A stretch of 64,000 nucleotides of DNA, taken from Rhodocyclaceae bacterium (GTDB lineage Bacteria; Pseudomonadota; Gammaproteobacteria; Burkholderiales; Rhodocyclaceae). How positions within the stretch are numbered: the first letter of the stretch is position 1; every line of letters begins with the position of its first letter. The notes beneath the pieces were generated by a model that saw only the letters and a list, made by a program, of their open reading frames with translations, searched no databases and had not been told where the DNA came from. Shown one piece after another: positions 45,784 to 55,260 of the stretch. The translations under genes were made by a program, and so were the position numbers. The DNA lies in contig JAQTNK010000017.1 in NCBI GenBank assembly GCA_028713915.1, positions 1-64,000 of the forward strand, read 5' to 3'.

Positions 45784-46833
45784 ATGAAGGATTGGAAAAG
45801 CACACTGATTTCCCGCGACGCTAGTTTGCAACAGGCTATCGAGACCTTAGATGTGGGCTCGTTGCAAATTGCCCTAGTAGTGGATGTGGATCGACGCCTT
45901 TTAGGCACGGTAACGGATGGCGATATTCGGCGTGGCATCTTGCGAGGGATGTCCCTGAACCAATCGATCCAAGGGATCATGAATGTGCACCCCACAGTCG
46001 CAAGAGTAGATGAGAATCTTAGCGAGGTGCTGGTAAATATGCGGCGCAAACAGTTGCACCGCATTCCTGTTGTCGATGAACGAGGCTGCGTGATTGGCGT
46101 TAGATTGCTGGAGGAACTGACCCAGCCACACGGGCGTGAAAATTGGGTCGTTCTTATGGCTGGTGGATTAGGAAGCCGCTTACGCCCTTTGACCGATGGG
46201 TGCCCAAAACCGATGCTAAAAATTGGGGATAGACCGCTGTTGGAAACGATCATCGAGCGCTTCATCGAACAGGGGTTTAGGCGATTCTTTGTATCCGTAA
46301 ATTATATGGCTGATAGGATAAAAGAACATTTCGGAGACGGGGATAAGTGGGGCGCACAAATCCATTATCTCGAAGAAGATCGAAAGCTGGGCACAGCTGG
46401 CGCTTTAAGTCTATTGCCAGACAAACCCAGCGCGCCTATCTTGGTTATGAATGGCGATGTGCTGACAAAAATAAATTTTGCGCAGCTTCTGGACTTTCAT
46501 CGAGAGCATCACGCCCAAGCTACTATGTGCGTTCGGGAATATGATTTCCAAGTCCCCTATGGGGTGGTGAAAATCGATAATTGCCGCATTACTGGCATTG
46601 ACGAAAAGCCAATCCAGCGTTTTTTTGTAAACGCGGGCATTTACGTGTTGGAGCCAGAGGCGATGCAATATGTTCCGCAAGAAATGTTTTTCGATATGCC
46701 GTCGTTGTTTGAAACGCTTATAGGCGCAGGCAAAGAAACGGTAGTTTTCCCGATCCGTGAATATTGGCTTGATATCGGTCAGATGGCCGATTATGCCCGC
46801 GCCAACGGCGATTTTGCGCGGGTCTTTTCATGA
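45784..46833 (+). CDS. ptmE: CBS-domain sugar-1-phosphate nucleotidyltransferase, PtmE-like
   Basis: The 349-aa protein has two N-terminal CBS motifs (residues about 1-118) and a nucleotidyltransferase domain starting VVLMAGGLGSRLRPLTDGCPKPML. Campylobacter PtmE has the same architecture and makes the GDP-linked glucosamine that enters the legionaminic pathway. This fits the LegB type seen upstream. It overlaps legF by four bases. Confidence 0.82.
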   Translation: MKDWKSTLISRDASLQQAIETLDVGSLQIALVVDVDRRLLGTVTDGDIRRGILRGMSLNQSIQGIMNVHPTVARVDENLSEVLVNMRRKQLHRIPVVDERGCVIGVRLLEELTQPHGRENWVVLMAGGLGSRLRPLTDGCPKPMLKIGDRPLLETIIERFIEQGFRRFFVSVNYMADRIKEHFGDGDKWGAQIHYLEEDRKLGTAGALSLLPDKPSAPILVMNGDVLTKINFAQLLDFHREHHAQATMCVREYDFQVPYGVVKIDNCRITGIDEKPIQRFFVNAGIYVLEPEAMQYVPQEMFFDMPSLFETLIGAGKETVVFPIREYWLDIGQMADYARANGDFARVFS

Positions 46834-47525
46834 TAAACGGTAAGGCAGTCTTGGGCATTATCCCTGCGCGCGGTGGCTCGAAAGGTGTGTTACGGAAGAA
46901 TATCCGCGCTGTGGCCGGCAAGCCATTGATTGCCTGGACGATTGAGGCAGCGAAGAAATCCGAATACATTGATCGCTTAGTGCTTTCCTCGGAAGATGCG
47001 GAGATCATTAGGGTTGCAAATGTTTGGGGTTGCGAAGTGCCGTTTGTGCGACCCGTTGAGTTGGCGCAGGATGGGACGCCGGGAATCGCCCCGGTGCTTC
47101 ACGCCCTGGACAACCTTCGCGGCTATGACTATGTGGTGCTACTTCAGCCCACTTCGCCGCTTCGTACGACCAGTGAGATCGATGGCTGTCTTGCGCTGTG
47201 CGAAGCACGGGGAGCACCCGCCTGCGTGTCCGTGACGGAGCCGGCGCATCATCCGCAATGGATGCACACAGTCGATGCAAATCAGCACTTGAAGCCGCTA
47301 GTGGAACACAGTGCGACCCGGAGACAGGATCTCCCGACCGTTTATGCCGTGAATGGAGCTGTCTATGTGGCCCAGGTTTCCTGGCTGCCTGATTCTCGCA
47401 GCTTTATTGGTGACGGGACGCTAGGTTACGTTATGCCCCCCCTGCACTCCCTCGACATTGATGTTGAAGAAGATTTGATTCTCGCGGAATGTCTGTTACA
47501 GAGAAGAGATGTTTGTCAAATTTAA
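46830..47525 (+). CDS. legF: CMP-legionaminate/acylneuraminate cytidylyltransferase
   Basis: The 231-aa enzyme activates a nonulosonic acid with CTP. It has the N-terminal IIPARGGSKGVLRKNI, LQPTSPLRT and the C-terminal LDIDVEEDLILAE, as in LegF/NeuA/PtmB. It ends the operon that begins at legB; a 165-bp non-coding gap follows. Confidence 0.88.
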   Translation: MINGKAVLGIIPARGGSKGVLRKNIRAVAGKPLIAWTIEAAKKSEYIDRLVLSSEDAEIIRVANVWGCEVPFVRPVELAQDGTPGIAPVLHALDNLRGYDYVVLLQPTSPLRTTSEIDGCLALCEARGAPACVSVTEPAHHPQWMHTVDANQHLKPLVEHSATRRQDLPTVYAVNGAVYVAQVSWLPDSRSFIGDGTLGYVMPPLHSLDIDVEEDLILAECLLQRRDVCQI

Positions 47526-47690
47526 CTTTATCAATGAGCTAAACCCGTCAGGCCTAAGAAGCAATATGCGAAAGAATTGGCGTAGTTTGGTTGTCGCCCT
47601 TATATCGTCGCTGCAATCAACCGAATCCAATCATCAAATGACCCCGGGTGTTTATCGCTAGGGTACCTAACTTAAGACGCTTGACAACCT

Positions 47691-49052
47691 ATGCGTGTCC
47701 TTTTTGTTGAGAATAAGCAGGCTACATTATTTTGGGAGAAAGTCGCTGAACGACTTAACTTAGATGGGCACCAGATTGCATGGATAGTTCAAAATCACAC
47801 ATTTAAGCCAAGGGTCGGTTCAGTTTATGTCATCCCATACCCGTCGCGATCGCAGCTTGATCCCGACGACACAGTCACCTCTCGTTGGGATCAAATTGTA
47901 CGTTCCGACCGCAACATTAACTACTATCGCGGTAATCCGCATCATTATCGATATTACGCGCATGAGATCGAAAGAATTCTCGACGCTGAGTCTCCCCATG
48001 TAGTCTTCGGCGAGGCGACGTTGTTTCATGAGCTACTTTGCGTCGAATATTGTCGGCAGCGCAATATTCCATATCTCAATCCGGAGGTAGCGCGTTACCC
48101 GGCGGGGCGCTTCGTATTCTATCGGTATGACTCGGTTGAGCCATTCGGGGGATCTGGAGAACCACTGACAGACGCCGATGCCTTATCGCTCGCATACGGC
48201 ATAGGACAAAGGAAAGCGAAGGTCGGGTCGTTATGGAATGATCCAGTGCGCTTTCAGCGACTTCGACAGGCATATAACCTTATGTTGATGTTTTGGTCGC
48301 GGTTCCAAGGCGAAAGTTATAATACGCCCTCGCTCTTGACGCGCATCGCGAACAACCGGAGCCTCGCTAAATCAAGAGAGAGGTGGGACTCAATCGCCGT
48401 AAAACGCCATGTCCACAATAAAGGCGGTTTTAGCTTGCTATATCCGCTCCATATGGCGCCGGAGGCGAGTATTGACGTACGTGGTAATGCATATCGTGAT
48501 CAGACTAAACTGATTGGCGACATATTGGCGGCGACGGATGGAAACACACGGATCGTCGTCAAGCCTAACCCGTTTTCCAAGTACGAGATGTGCACGGGTC
48601 TAATTGACCTAGTTGAGTCATCTGATCGACTTGTGCCAGTGCCGCATGCACGAAACATGGGTGATGTTTTCCCCGCGATCGATGCCATCGTAACTGTAGT
48701 GGGTACCGTTTCCATAGAAGCGGTCTTTGCGGGAAAACCTGTTGGCACGCTAGTTAGAACTGGGTTCAATAAGGTGCCAGCCTGTCGTTTCTTGCGGCTG
48801 CCCAGTGAGGTTGCCGAATTGGTCGATGACGTGCGCGAGCAACGTTTCCCGCGTGCAAACAATGCGGAGTGGATAATGCTTGCCAAGTGGCTTGTTCAGA
48901 CCAGTTACCCAGGTCTAGTTGCGAATCCATTCAGCATTCCGCAAAGTATTTTTCCGGACAATGTGGCCAGAGTGCATGCTGGTTTTTGCGATGTCATAAA
49001 TAATCTTGCCACGCCGCAGCGCAAAACGCCCGAGGTACAGCCTGAAAGATAG
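47691..49052 (+). CDS. Capsule-biosynthesis-type GT-B glycosyltransferase (candidate)
   Basis: The 453-aa protein has no membrane segment. Its C-half contains LLYPLHMAPEASIDVRG, IVVKPNPFSKYE and VTVVGTVSIEAVFAGKPVGTL, which match surface-polysaccharide proteins of the Capsule_synth/GT-B kind. It directly follows the CMP-sugar gene and is therefore a candidate for the nonulosonic acid transferase. The donor sugar is inferred only from position. Confidence 0.65.
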   Translation: MRVLFVENKQATLFWEKVAERLNLDGHQIAWIVQNHTFKPRVGSVYVIPYPSRSQLDPDDTVTSRWDQIVRSDRNINYYRGNPHHYRYYAHEIERILDAESPHVVFGEATLFHELLCVEYCRQRNIPYLNPEVARYPAGRFVFYRYDSVEPFGGSGEPLTDADALSLAYGIGQRKAKVGSLWNDPVRFQRLRQAYNLMLMFWSRFQGESYNTPSLLTRIANNRSLAKSRERWDSIAVKRHVHNKGGFSLLYPLHMAPEASIDVRGNAYRDQTKLIGDILAATDGNTRIVVKPNPFSKYEMCTGLIDLVESSDRLVPVPHARNMGDVFPAIDAIVTVVGTVSIEAVFAGKPVGTLVRTGFNKVPACRFLRLPSEVAELVDDVREQRFPRANNAEWIMLAKWLVQTSYPGLVANPFSIPQSIFPDNVARVHAGFCDVINNLATPQRKTPEVQPER

Positions 49053-49069
49053 TATCCCAATCACGAGCC

Positions 49070-50407
49070 ATGAGCCACATCTCTAACTTTGCCTTGCATA
49101 TTCCGGCGCCTATCGGCGTTGCATTCGCGGGTCTTCTGTTATACGGGATGATCTATGTAGTCGCTCCCGTGGAGATCATCGATGGCATTTCAATCGAGGC
49201 AATGACTTTCATTATTATGTCTTATGGTATGTTTATCGTCGGTTGTCTGTTGGGGGAAGTTGGCGGCGCTCCTGTGAAAAGAAGAACAACAAACGCGCCC
49301 GTATATTCCATACTGATAGCTCTTATAGCAACCACCATGCTTGGCGTTACGCTACGCATTGTTGATCATTATGTAGTGCGCGGCATGTCGCTCACTAGCA
49401 ATCTCTTTGAGAATCGCATGGCATTAGAGGCAACTAGTCCCGGATGGACCGCGGTTTTCGGGGCTGCCCTTTCATCGTTGGCAATAGTCCTACCTTTTTG
49501 TTACATGTCCCTTCGGCGTCATGAGCGCTCAGTTCCGCTACTATGCGTGGTTGTCATTTTGTTCGTATTCCCATCCGTGGATAGCCTTATAGTTGGTTCC
49601 CGATCCGTATTGGTAACTAATATATCGCTCTTGCTCCTTTATGGTTTTTGTTTCGGCTTGATTAGGCCTAATCTTAAAGGTGTAAGTGTTGTAGTGTCGC
49701 TCGCAGTTTTGCTGGTTACGTTCGGCGCGAAGATGTTCCTGAATCGTTTGGCTCTCATGGGTATGGATGTTGCGATGACAATCCACTATTCGTCCTATGC
49801 ACTTACGGTGCAGCCGGTGCCTTGGATCGAGGATGTGTTAACTAATGATTACCTTGGGGGAGCCGCGTTTGCATGGCTGCATGTGAGTCAATACTTTATT
49901 CACGGACTTTTTGAATTCGGATATCTTTACGATAACTTCGTGGGCGCGCACACGCTTGGTGCGATGACTTTCCATCCAATTTATCGATTGCTTGCGTTAG
50001 TGCTGGGTTTGCCAACTTACGATGAATTTGTATTGCCGGAACTACCGCGATACGGGGCATATTCAACTTTTTTTGGCCCAATCTACTTTGATTTCGGCTG
50101 GTTTTGGGGGGCGTTGGTCATGGGAATGTTCGGATTTTGCGCGCAAAGGTTATGGAAAGCTGCGGTGGGATCATTTCAAATGTTTACCCCTCTTTATTTA
50201 TACGTTGCGATCATAATATTTTTCGCGCCCGTAGATAACTTGATAGCCGATGGTCAAGGTCTATTTGCACTATGCGCTACGTTCGTTTACGCACTGTACG
50301 TTGGCTTTGCAAGCGCTAAAATGGCAACTGGCGATGCCCCGGCAGGTAACATAGCTGTGCGCGAGGTGGGTAATATCCATAGCCGAAATATGAGTTTCGA
50401 AAAATGA
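49070..50407 (+). CDS. Wzy-like O-antigen/oligosaccharide polymerase
   Basis: The 445-aa integral membrane protein has about 11-12 hydrophobic helices and one larger loop (residues about 275-345) rich in aromatic residues, the layout of Wzy polymerases. Sequence conservation in this group is low, so assignment rests on topology and on neighbours (Wzx, Wzz, glycosyltransferases). It overlaps the next gene by four bases. Confidence 0.7.
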   Translation: MSHISNFALHIPAPIGVAFAGLLLYGMIYVVAPVEIIDGISIEAMTFIIMSYGMFIVGCLLGEVGGAPVKRRTTNAPVYSILIALIATTMLGVTLRIVDHYVVRGMSLTSNLFENRMALEATSPGWTAVFGAALSSLAIVLPFCYMSLRRHERSVPLLCVVVILFVFPSVDSLIVGSRSVLVTNISLLLLYGFCFGLIRPNLKGVSVVVSLAVLLVTFGAKMFLNRLALMGMDVAMTIHYSSYALTVQPVPWIEDVLTNDYLGGAAFAWLHVSQYFIHGLFEFGYLYDNFVGAHTLGAMTFHPIYRLLALVLGLPTYDEFVLPELPRYGAYSTFFGPIYFDFGWFWGALVMGMFGFCAQRLWKAAVGSFQMFTPLYLYVAIIIFFAPVDNLIADGQGLFALCATFVYALYVGFASAKMATGDAPAGNIAVREVGNIHSRNMSFEK

Positions 50408-51123
50408 AGAGCAATCCGGATCAGCAGTTTTACGATCAGGTCAATGTTCTCGATCAATCTCACATTGAATTTCAAGTCGGTATCGTTAGCCAGTATTTCA
50501 ATAGATATCAGCGCCTTTTGGAAACTCATTTTTCTGGCAAGACGGCAATACGTGTGCTGGAACTCGGTGCAGGAACCTGCTCACTGTCTCTATTAATAAG
50601 TCGTCTTGCTTTTGTCGGCGAGATTAGCTGTTGCGATATTTCTATTGAGCGAATGAAGGCGAGCTTGCCTTTCACCGCTACACTTGTTCCTTGTGAGTCA
50701 AGCAAATTACGCTTCGTTCAGGGTAACTTTGGAGAGGCGCTAAATTTCGAAGACGGCTATTTTGATCTTATCGTGTTTGATGGCGCATTGCACCATACTA
50801 GGTCGATGTGGGCGACGCTTAGCGAATGTTCACGCATAATGGATGGTAATGGTCTGCTCATCGCTCAGCGGGAGCAGTATCTCGGATTGCTCACCGCACA
50901 CCTGAAACTAAAGCAGCTACTACGAACGGACGAGGTTCGCAATGGCGTATCCGAGAATGCGTATTTGAAGGAACAGTATGAATATTATTTTCGGGCAACA
51001 GGATTTAATGTTAACTTCCTTCCTGTTGCAGAGACGCTGACGCAGAGTCTCCTGCTTCCCTTCAATGGATACTTATATAGCAAATGGGTGATTTTAGCAA
51101 CCAAGTCGCCACGATGTAGTTAG
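50404..51123 (+). CDS. SAM-dependent methyltransferase in the polysaccharide locus
   Basis: The 239-aa class I methyltransferase has VLELGAGTCSLSLLISRL (motif I) and YFDLIVFDGALHHT (motif II/post-motif). It differs clearly from the methyltransferase at 45.1 kb, so the glycan probably carries two methylations or the enzymes act on different sugars. It is coupled to the wzy-like gene (ATGA). Confidence 0.78.
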   Translation: MKSNPDQQFYDQVNVLDQSHIEFQVGIVSQYFNRYQRLLETHFSGKTAIRVLELGAGTCSLSLLISRLAFVGEISCCDISIERMKASLPFTATLVPCESSKLRFVQGNFGEALNFEDGYFDLIVFDGALHHTRSMWATLSECSRIMDGNGLLIAQREQYLGLLTAHLKLKQLLRTDEVRNGVSENAYLKEQYEYYFRATGFNVNFLPVAETLTQSLLLPFNGYLYSKWVILATKSPRCS

Positions 51124-51130
51124 CTGCCTT

Positions 51131-52477
51131 ATGGGCCTCGCAAAATTGTCCGCGGCCGTTTGGCAAAGACTGCTCCTTGTTATTTCAATGGCGACCCCTC
51201 GCGGGAAAGGTCAGGTTCTATCGCTAGGTGGCGGAGCATTTGGATTTTTGATCGCAAAGCTAGCGGTCTTCGTGGCCCCCCTGATGCTGATGCAGACGTG
51301 GAGCCTAAGCGATTACGGTACCTTCGAGTACGCACTATCCTGGGCTAGCATCATGGCAGTCCCGTTGACATTTGGGCTTACCGGGGCTTTGCCATATTTT
51401 GTAATTGAGCGCCATCGACCAGCATATCAATCGGTTGCCTATTTTCACTACGCCGTAGTGGCAATTTTACTGTTGGCGTTAGTGTGCGCGTACCTCGCAC
51501 TGCGGTTTTCAGTAGGCATGTATCTGGCAATGCTACTTTCGGGCGTCTTGGTCGTCCAACGCCTCAAATCCACGTGCTATCTCCTTGAGAAATCGCCAGC
51601 GCTAGCGTCTCTTACTGAGAGCGGTCTCTACGTTGTGATCGTGTTGTTTCTACTAGGCGGGCGAGCCTTATTTGTTTGGCATGTCGAAATTGGCTGGATG
51701 AGCGCGGTATTGACAGCCTATTTGCTGACCCTAATTACACCGGATCTCCTGAACTTGCCGACAAGTCGGCGCAAGTTTCTGGCTGTATTGGCGCGGTACA
51801 GACTGGCAATAGGGTTTGGCTTGCCGCTGATTCTCACGTCGATGCTTATGATTGGACTGATTAGTAGCAGCCGTATTCTGTTAGGCGAGTTTCTCAGCGT
51901 CGAGGCCGTGGCCGTTTATAGTCTATGCTTTCGCATTGTGTCGACTGTGGTCATCATTCACTCGCTCCTCAATACGTTACTGTTCCATAACTTGTACCAA
52001 GCTAAAGATGAGGCCTTTGACCGTTACTCGCTGAGCATTCTGGCTTCGCTCTTTTTTGCCGCTTTGATTCTGTTATTCGTTGCGCCGCTGGTGATGCCAT
52101 TTTTTGCGCCGAAAGCCGCTGCGTTGCTTTTAAAATATCGCAATATTTCCTGGGTCTTATCTTGCACTGTAGTATTTTGGGTGGCGACTGCTCAGCTTGA
52201 ACCATTGATATACCGGCATCGTCAAGCCAAATTACTTGCCATGCTCTTGCTTTGTATCGTAACTATCCTTTTCGGTACGGTTTGGCTATTGGGCAAAACT
52301 GGCAGGTTGTCCATATTGAATTTTTGCCAAATAAATATGCTGGTGCTTGCTGCACTATTAATGGGGCAGGTGATTATTTTGCGCAGCGTTGGGTTCAACC
52401 TGGTAAAAGTTCCAATATTTTCTGCTGCAATACTCGCTGGCTATTTTGCTGCATACGCTGTTACCTTATCCGCTTAA
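51131..52477 (+). CDS. Wzx-like polysaccharide flippase
   Basis: The 448-aa membrane protein has about 12 to 14 helices and begins with the MATE/Wzx-like segment GGGAFGFLIAKLAVFVAPLMLMQTWSLSDYGTFEYA. It would flip the lipid-linked repeat unit across the inner membrane for the Wzy-like polymerase. Codon use is AT-rich, as in the rest of the block. It is followed by a long non-coding stretch. Confidence 0.75.
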   Translation: MGLAKLSAAVWQRLLLVISMATPRGKGQVLSLGGGAFGFLIAKLAVFVAPLMLMQTWSLSDYGTFEYALSWASIMAVPLTFGLTGALPYFVIERHRPAYQSVAYFHYAVVAILLLALVCAYLALRFSVGMYLAMLLSGVLVVQRLKSTCYLLEKSPALASLTESGLYVVIVLFLLGGRALFVWHVEIGWMSAVLTAYLLTLITPDLLNLPTSRRKFLAVLARYRLAIGFGLPLILTSMLMIGLISSSRILLGEFLSVEAVAVYSLCFRIVSTVVIIHSLLNTLLFHNLYQAKDEAFDRYSLSILASLFFAALILLFVAPLVMPFFAPKAAALLLKYRNISWVLSCTVVFWVATAQLEPLIYRHRQAKLLAMLLLCIVTILFGTVWLLGKTGRLSILNFCQINMLVLAALLMGQVIILRSVGFNLVKVPIFSAAILAGYFAAYAVTLSA

Positions 52478-53061
52478 TGTGTTTGCTCCGCCGGAACGGC
52501 GGCTGAACGCCAGTTCGCATATCTTCGTCACGCGCATTGAATTCGGGACCGTCCTGTAACGTTGCATGAGCCTTTAAGCTTAGCCCTTCTACCGACTTTT
52601 GATGCTGCAGGCTCTGCGAGATGCGCGCAGTTCATTTCAGACGACTTGGGATCGACGGCGGCGGGTCTTGGACGCTATTTCATGCCGTCCAGTCAACCCG
52701 TTAATCCGAGCTGTGCTTCAAATTCGAACTCGCGCACCAATCACGAACATGTAAAATGTATAATTAGTCGGATAACCGCTTCGAGGTGCTTCTAATTAGT
52801 CGCGTACGCAGATCGAGAATTCTCACCCGCTGATGGTGCGCAGCTAGTCATGCACGGCTAGTGGTGCTGACCGATTCCCTTACTCCTAATAGGCCCACGG
52901 CGTCTGTCGAGAATTGCAACTTTTGCGATCATGCTAGCCATGCCACCAGTAAATCATTATCTTTTGATCTTACATATTTAATGCTCACAATTAGAGCGTG
53001 TTCTGATGAAATTAATATTCAATATCAAATATCTTACGATCTCTTCTGAAACGAGACAGAT
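52478..53061. other. Non-coding 584-bp gap, no feature recognised
   Basis: No frame here has coding character and no transposase remnant is recognisable. It starts with a short GC hairpin (CCGCCGGAACGGCGG around 52490) and becomes strongly AT-rich in its last 150 bp, where the promoter of the following glycosyltransferase operon probably lies. It separates the nonulosonic acid block from the wbpV/L/M-like block and may be an old junction scar. Confidence 0.6.
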
Positions 53062-54198
53062 GTGAGCCGGGTTCGTGTTCTGCACGTCTATCGGACCTAC
53101 TTCCCTGACCCACCCGGAGGGCTGCAGGAGGCAATTCGCCAGATCGCCGTGGCTTCGCGGGACTTCGACGTTGAGCCAAAGATTTTTGCGCTATCGCCCA
53201 GCCCCACCCCGATTGAGATTGAAAGACCTGAAGGCACGGTGGTGCGCAGCCGATCCTGGGCTGCTCCGGCTTCGTGTGACCTAGGGGCAGGAGGGGCATT
53301 CCGGCTCTTTGCCGATTTGTCTGACTGGGCCGACGTTATCCATTACCACTTTCCGTGGCCATTTGCGGATCTGCTGCATATGGCTGTTCGACCTAAGGCG
53401 TTGTCGATCATGACCTACCATTCTGACATCGTTCGCCAGAGGCTTCTTGGCCGGGTCTATGCACCGTTGATGGGCCGGATGCTGCGTTCGATGCATGCTG
53501 TGGTGGCAACATCGCCGGCCTACGCGCGCAGCAGTCCTGTCTTGTCGGCTTCGGACGTTGCGGCCCGGGTGCATGTGATTCCATTGGGGATCGACGACCG
53601 CTCTTATCCGGAGAAGGGCGATGAATCCATCCTCGCTCGTCTGGGGTTAACGTCGGACGAACGGTATTTCCTGTTTATCGGCGTATTGCGCTATTACAAG
53701 GGCTTGCACGCCTTGATCGAGGCCGCAGCATCAGTGTGCGCCCGCATTGTAATAGCCGGAACGGGGCCGGAGGAAAACGCGCTTAAGCAGCAGGTGCAAG
53801 ACCATGGGGCTCGGAACGTGGTTTTCGCGGGGCAGGTGTCAGACCCGGAGAAGGTCGCACTGCTCAGTCACTGCTATGGTTTCGTGCTGCCATCCCACCT
53901 TCGGTCCGAAGCTTTCGGCATGGTGCTCGTTGAGTCAGCCATGTTTGGCAAGCCCATGATCTCCTGCGAGATTGGAACAGGAACCTCGTTTGTGAATGCC
54001 GATGCCGAGACGGGGTTCGTGGTGCCGCCGGAAGATCCGAGGGCCCTTGCGGCAGCGATGAATCGGCTGCTAAGCGATGTTGCTTTGGCAGAAGGCTTTG
54101 GTAAGGCCGCAAGGCAACGCTTCGATAGTTTGTTCTCCGGTGAAGCATTGGGCAAAGCCTACGCTTCTCTCTACCGGCAAGTTGTAAGAGGGCGTTAG
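53062..54198 (+). CDS. Family 4 glycosyltransferase, WbpZ-like
   Basis: The 378-aa GT-B enzyme begins with GTG and the N-terminal LHVYRTYFPDPPGGLQEAIRQIA. It has the GT4 donor site LRSEAFGMVLVESAMFGKPMISCEIGTGTSF with the E-x7-E arrangement and FIGVLRYYKGLHALIEA. The glycine-rich acceptor loop and overall order resemble WbpZ/WbpY of Pseudomonas O-antigen clusters. Its sugar specificity is unknown. Confidence 0.85.
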   Translation: MSRVRVLHVYRTYFPDPPGGLQEAIRQIAVASRDFDVEPKIFALSPSPTPIEIERPEGTVVRSRSWAAPASCDLGAGGAFRLFADLSDWADVIHYHFPWPFADLLHMAVRPKALSIMTYHSDIVRQRLLGRVYAPLMGRMLRSMHAVVATSPAYARSSPVLSASDVAARVHVIPLGIDDRSYPEKGDESILARLGLTSDERYFLFIGVLRYYKGLHALIEAAASVCARIVIAGTGPEENALKQQVQDHGARNVVFAGQVSDPEKVALLSHCYGFVLPSHLRSEAFGMVLVESAMFGKPMISCEIGTGTSFVNADAETGFVVPPEDPRALAAAMNRLLSDVALAEGFGKAARQRFDSLFSGEALGKAYASLYRQVVRGR

Positions 54199-54199
54199 T

Positions 54200-55171
54200 T
54201 TGAAAGAACTCCGTGCTAACGGGACGGTATTGATCGCCGGCGCTACCGGTTTCATCGGCAGCCATCTCTTGCAGCCGGGGAACCGGGCGCTGGTGCGGAA
54301 CGCCAGTTCCCTGCCGGACAAAGTATCCGGTGATCTACTCGATCCGGCCTCCTTGCGGGTTGCCTGCACTGGCTGCGAGACCGTGTTTCACTGCGCCGGT
54401 TATGCCCATGCTTTTACCTCTTCCGATCCCAATATTCACTGGCGTATCAACTTCGAGGGCACGCGTAACCTGGTCGAAGCGGCAGGGCAGGCGGGGGTGA
54501 GGCGTTTCGTCTTTCTTTCCAGCGTGAAGGCTATGGCCGAGCCTGGCAACGAATGCGTTGATGAAAATTGGTGTGGAGAGCCCGTAACCTCCTACGGCAG
54601 GGCCAAACGTGCCGCCGAGCAAGCAGTTCTGGAAGCAGGCACAAAATACGGCATGCATGTAGTTAATCTGCGCTTGGCAATGGTGTATGGCACGGGCGGG
54701 CGCGGTAATCTAGAGCGTATGGTTCGTGGCATTCGTGCTGGTTGGTTCCCGCCGCTTCCAGAAACAGGGAATATGCGTTCGCTAGTGCATGTGAATGACG
54801 TAGTGGAGGTGATGCGTTTAGCAGCCGAGCACCCGGCGGCGAATGGCAGAACGTACATCGTGGCCGAACCACAGGCTTATTCAGGTCGCGAGATTTGCGA
54901 CACGATTCGCTCGGTCCTGGGTAAGGGCCCAGCAACCCTTAGAATTCCTGCCTTTGTGTTTCGGGCGGCAGGACGTATTGGCGATGGTGTGAGTGCGCTG
55001 CTGCATAGACAGTTGCCGATAAGTTCAGAAGTTGTCGATCGACTGCTAAGTTCGGCAGGTTATTCGCCGGCGCTAATTGAGCGCGAACTATGTTGGCGAG
55101 CCAAGGTGAGGCTGGCAGAAGGAATTAAGAAGATGCTTGCTGATGGAGGGCGTGACGCAAAGATCGCTTGA
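54200..55171 (+). CDS. NDP-sugar 4-ketoreductase, WbpV-like SDR
   Basis: The 323-aa extended SDR has GATGFIGSHL, FHCAGYAHAF, active-site SYGRAKRAAE and VYGTGGRGNLERM, as in WbpV-type reductases that make UDP-QuiNAc from the WbpM product. It starts at TTG 54200 directly after the glycosyltransferase stop. The presence of wbpL- and wbpM-like genes next to it supports the role. Confidence 0.8.
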   Translation: MKELRANGTVLIAGATGFIGSHLLQPGNRALVRNASSLPDKVSGDLLDPASLRVACTGCETVFHCAGYAHAFTSSDPNIHWRINFEGTRNLVEAAGQAGVRRFVFLSSVKAMAEPGNECVDENWCGEPVTSYGRAKRAAEQAVLEAGTKYGMHVVNLRLAMVYGTGGRGNLERMVRGIRAGWFPPLPETGNMRSLVHVNDVVEVMRLAAEHPAANGRTYIVAEPQAYSGREICDTIRSVLGKGPATLRIPAFVFRAAGRIGDGVSALLHRQLPISSEVVDRLLSSAGYSPALIERELCWRAKVRLAEGIKKMLADGGRDAKIA

Positions 55172-55260
55172 CGGCGCATTGGAGTTCGTCTCTGGCGCGG
55201 GTGCCAATGCATGGTGAAACGCTTCTGAAATCTGAGCTGAGATAATTTATATCGGTTAAT

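Noticed and set aside
52478-53061. Insertion sequence remnant
   Set aside because: No transposase-like frame, terminal inverted repeat or target duplication could be made out.
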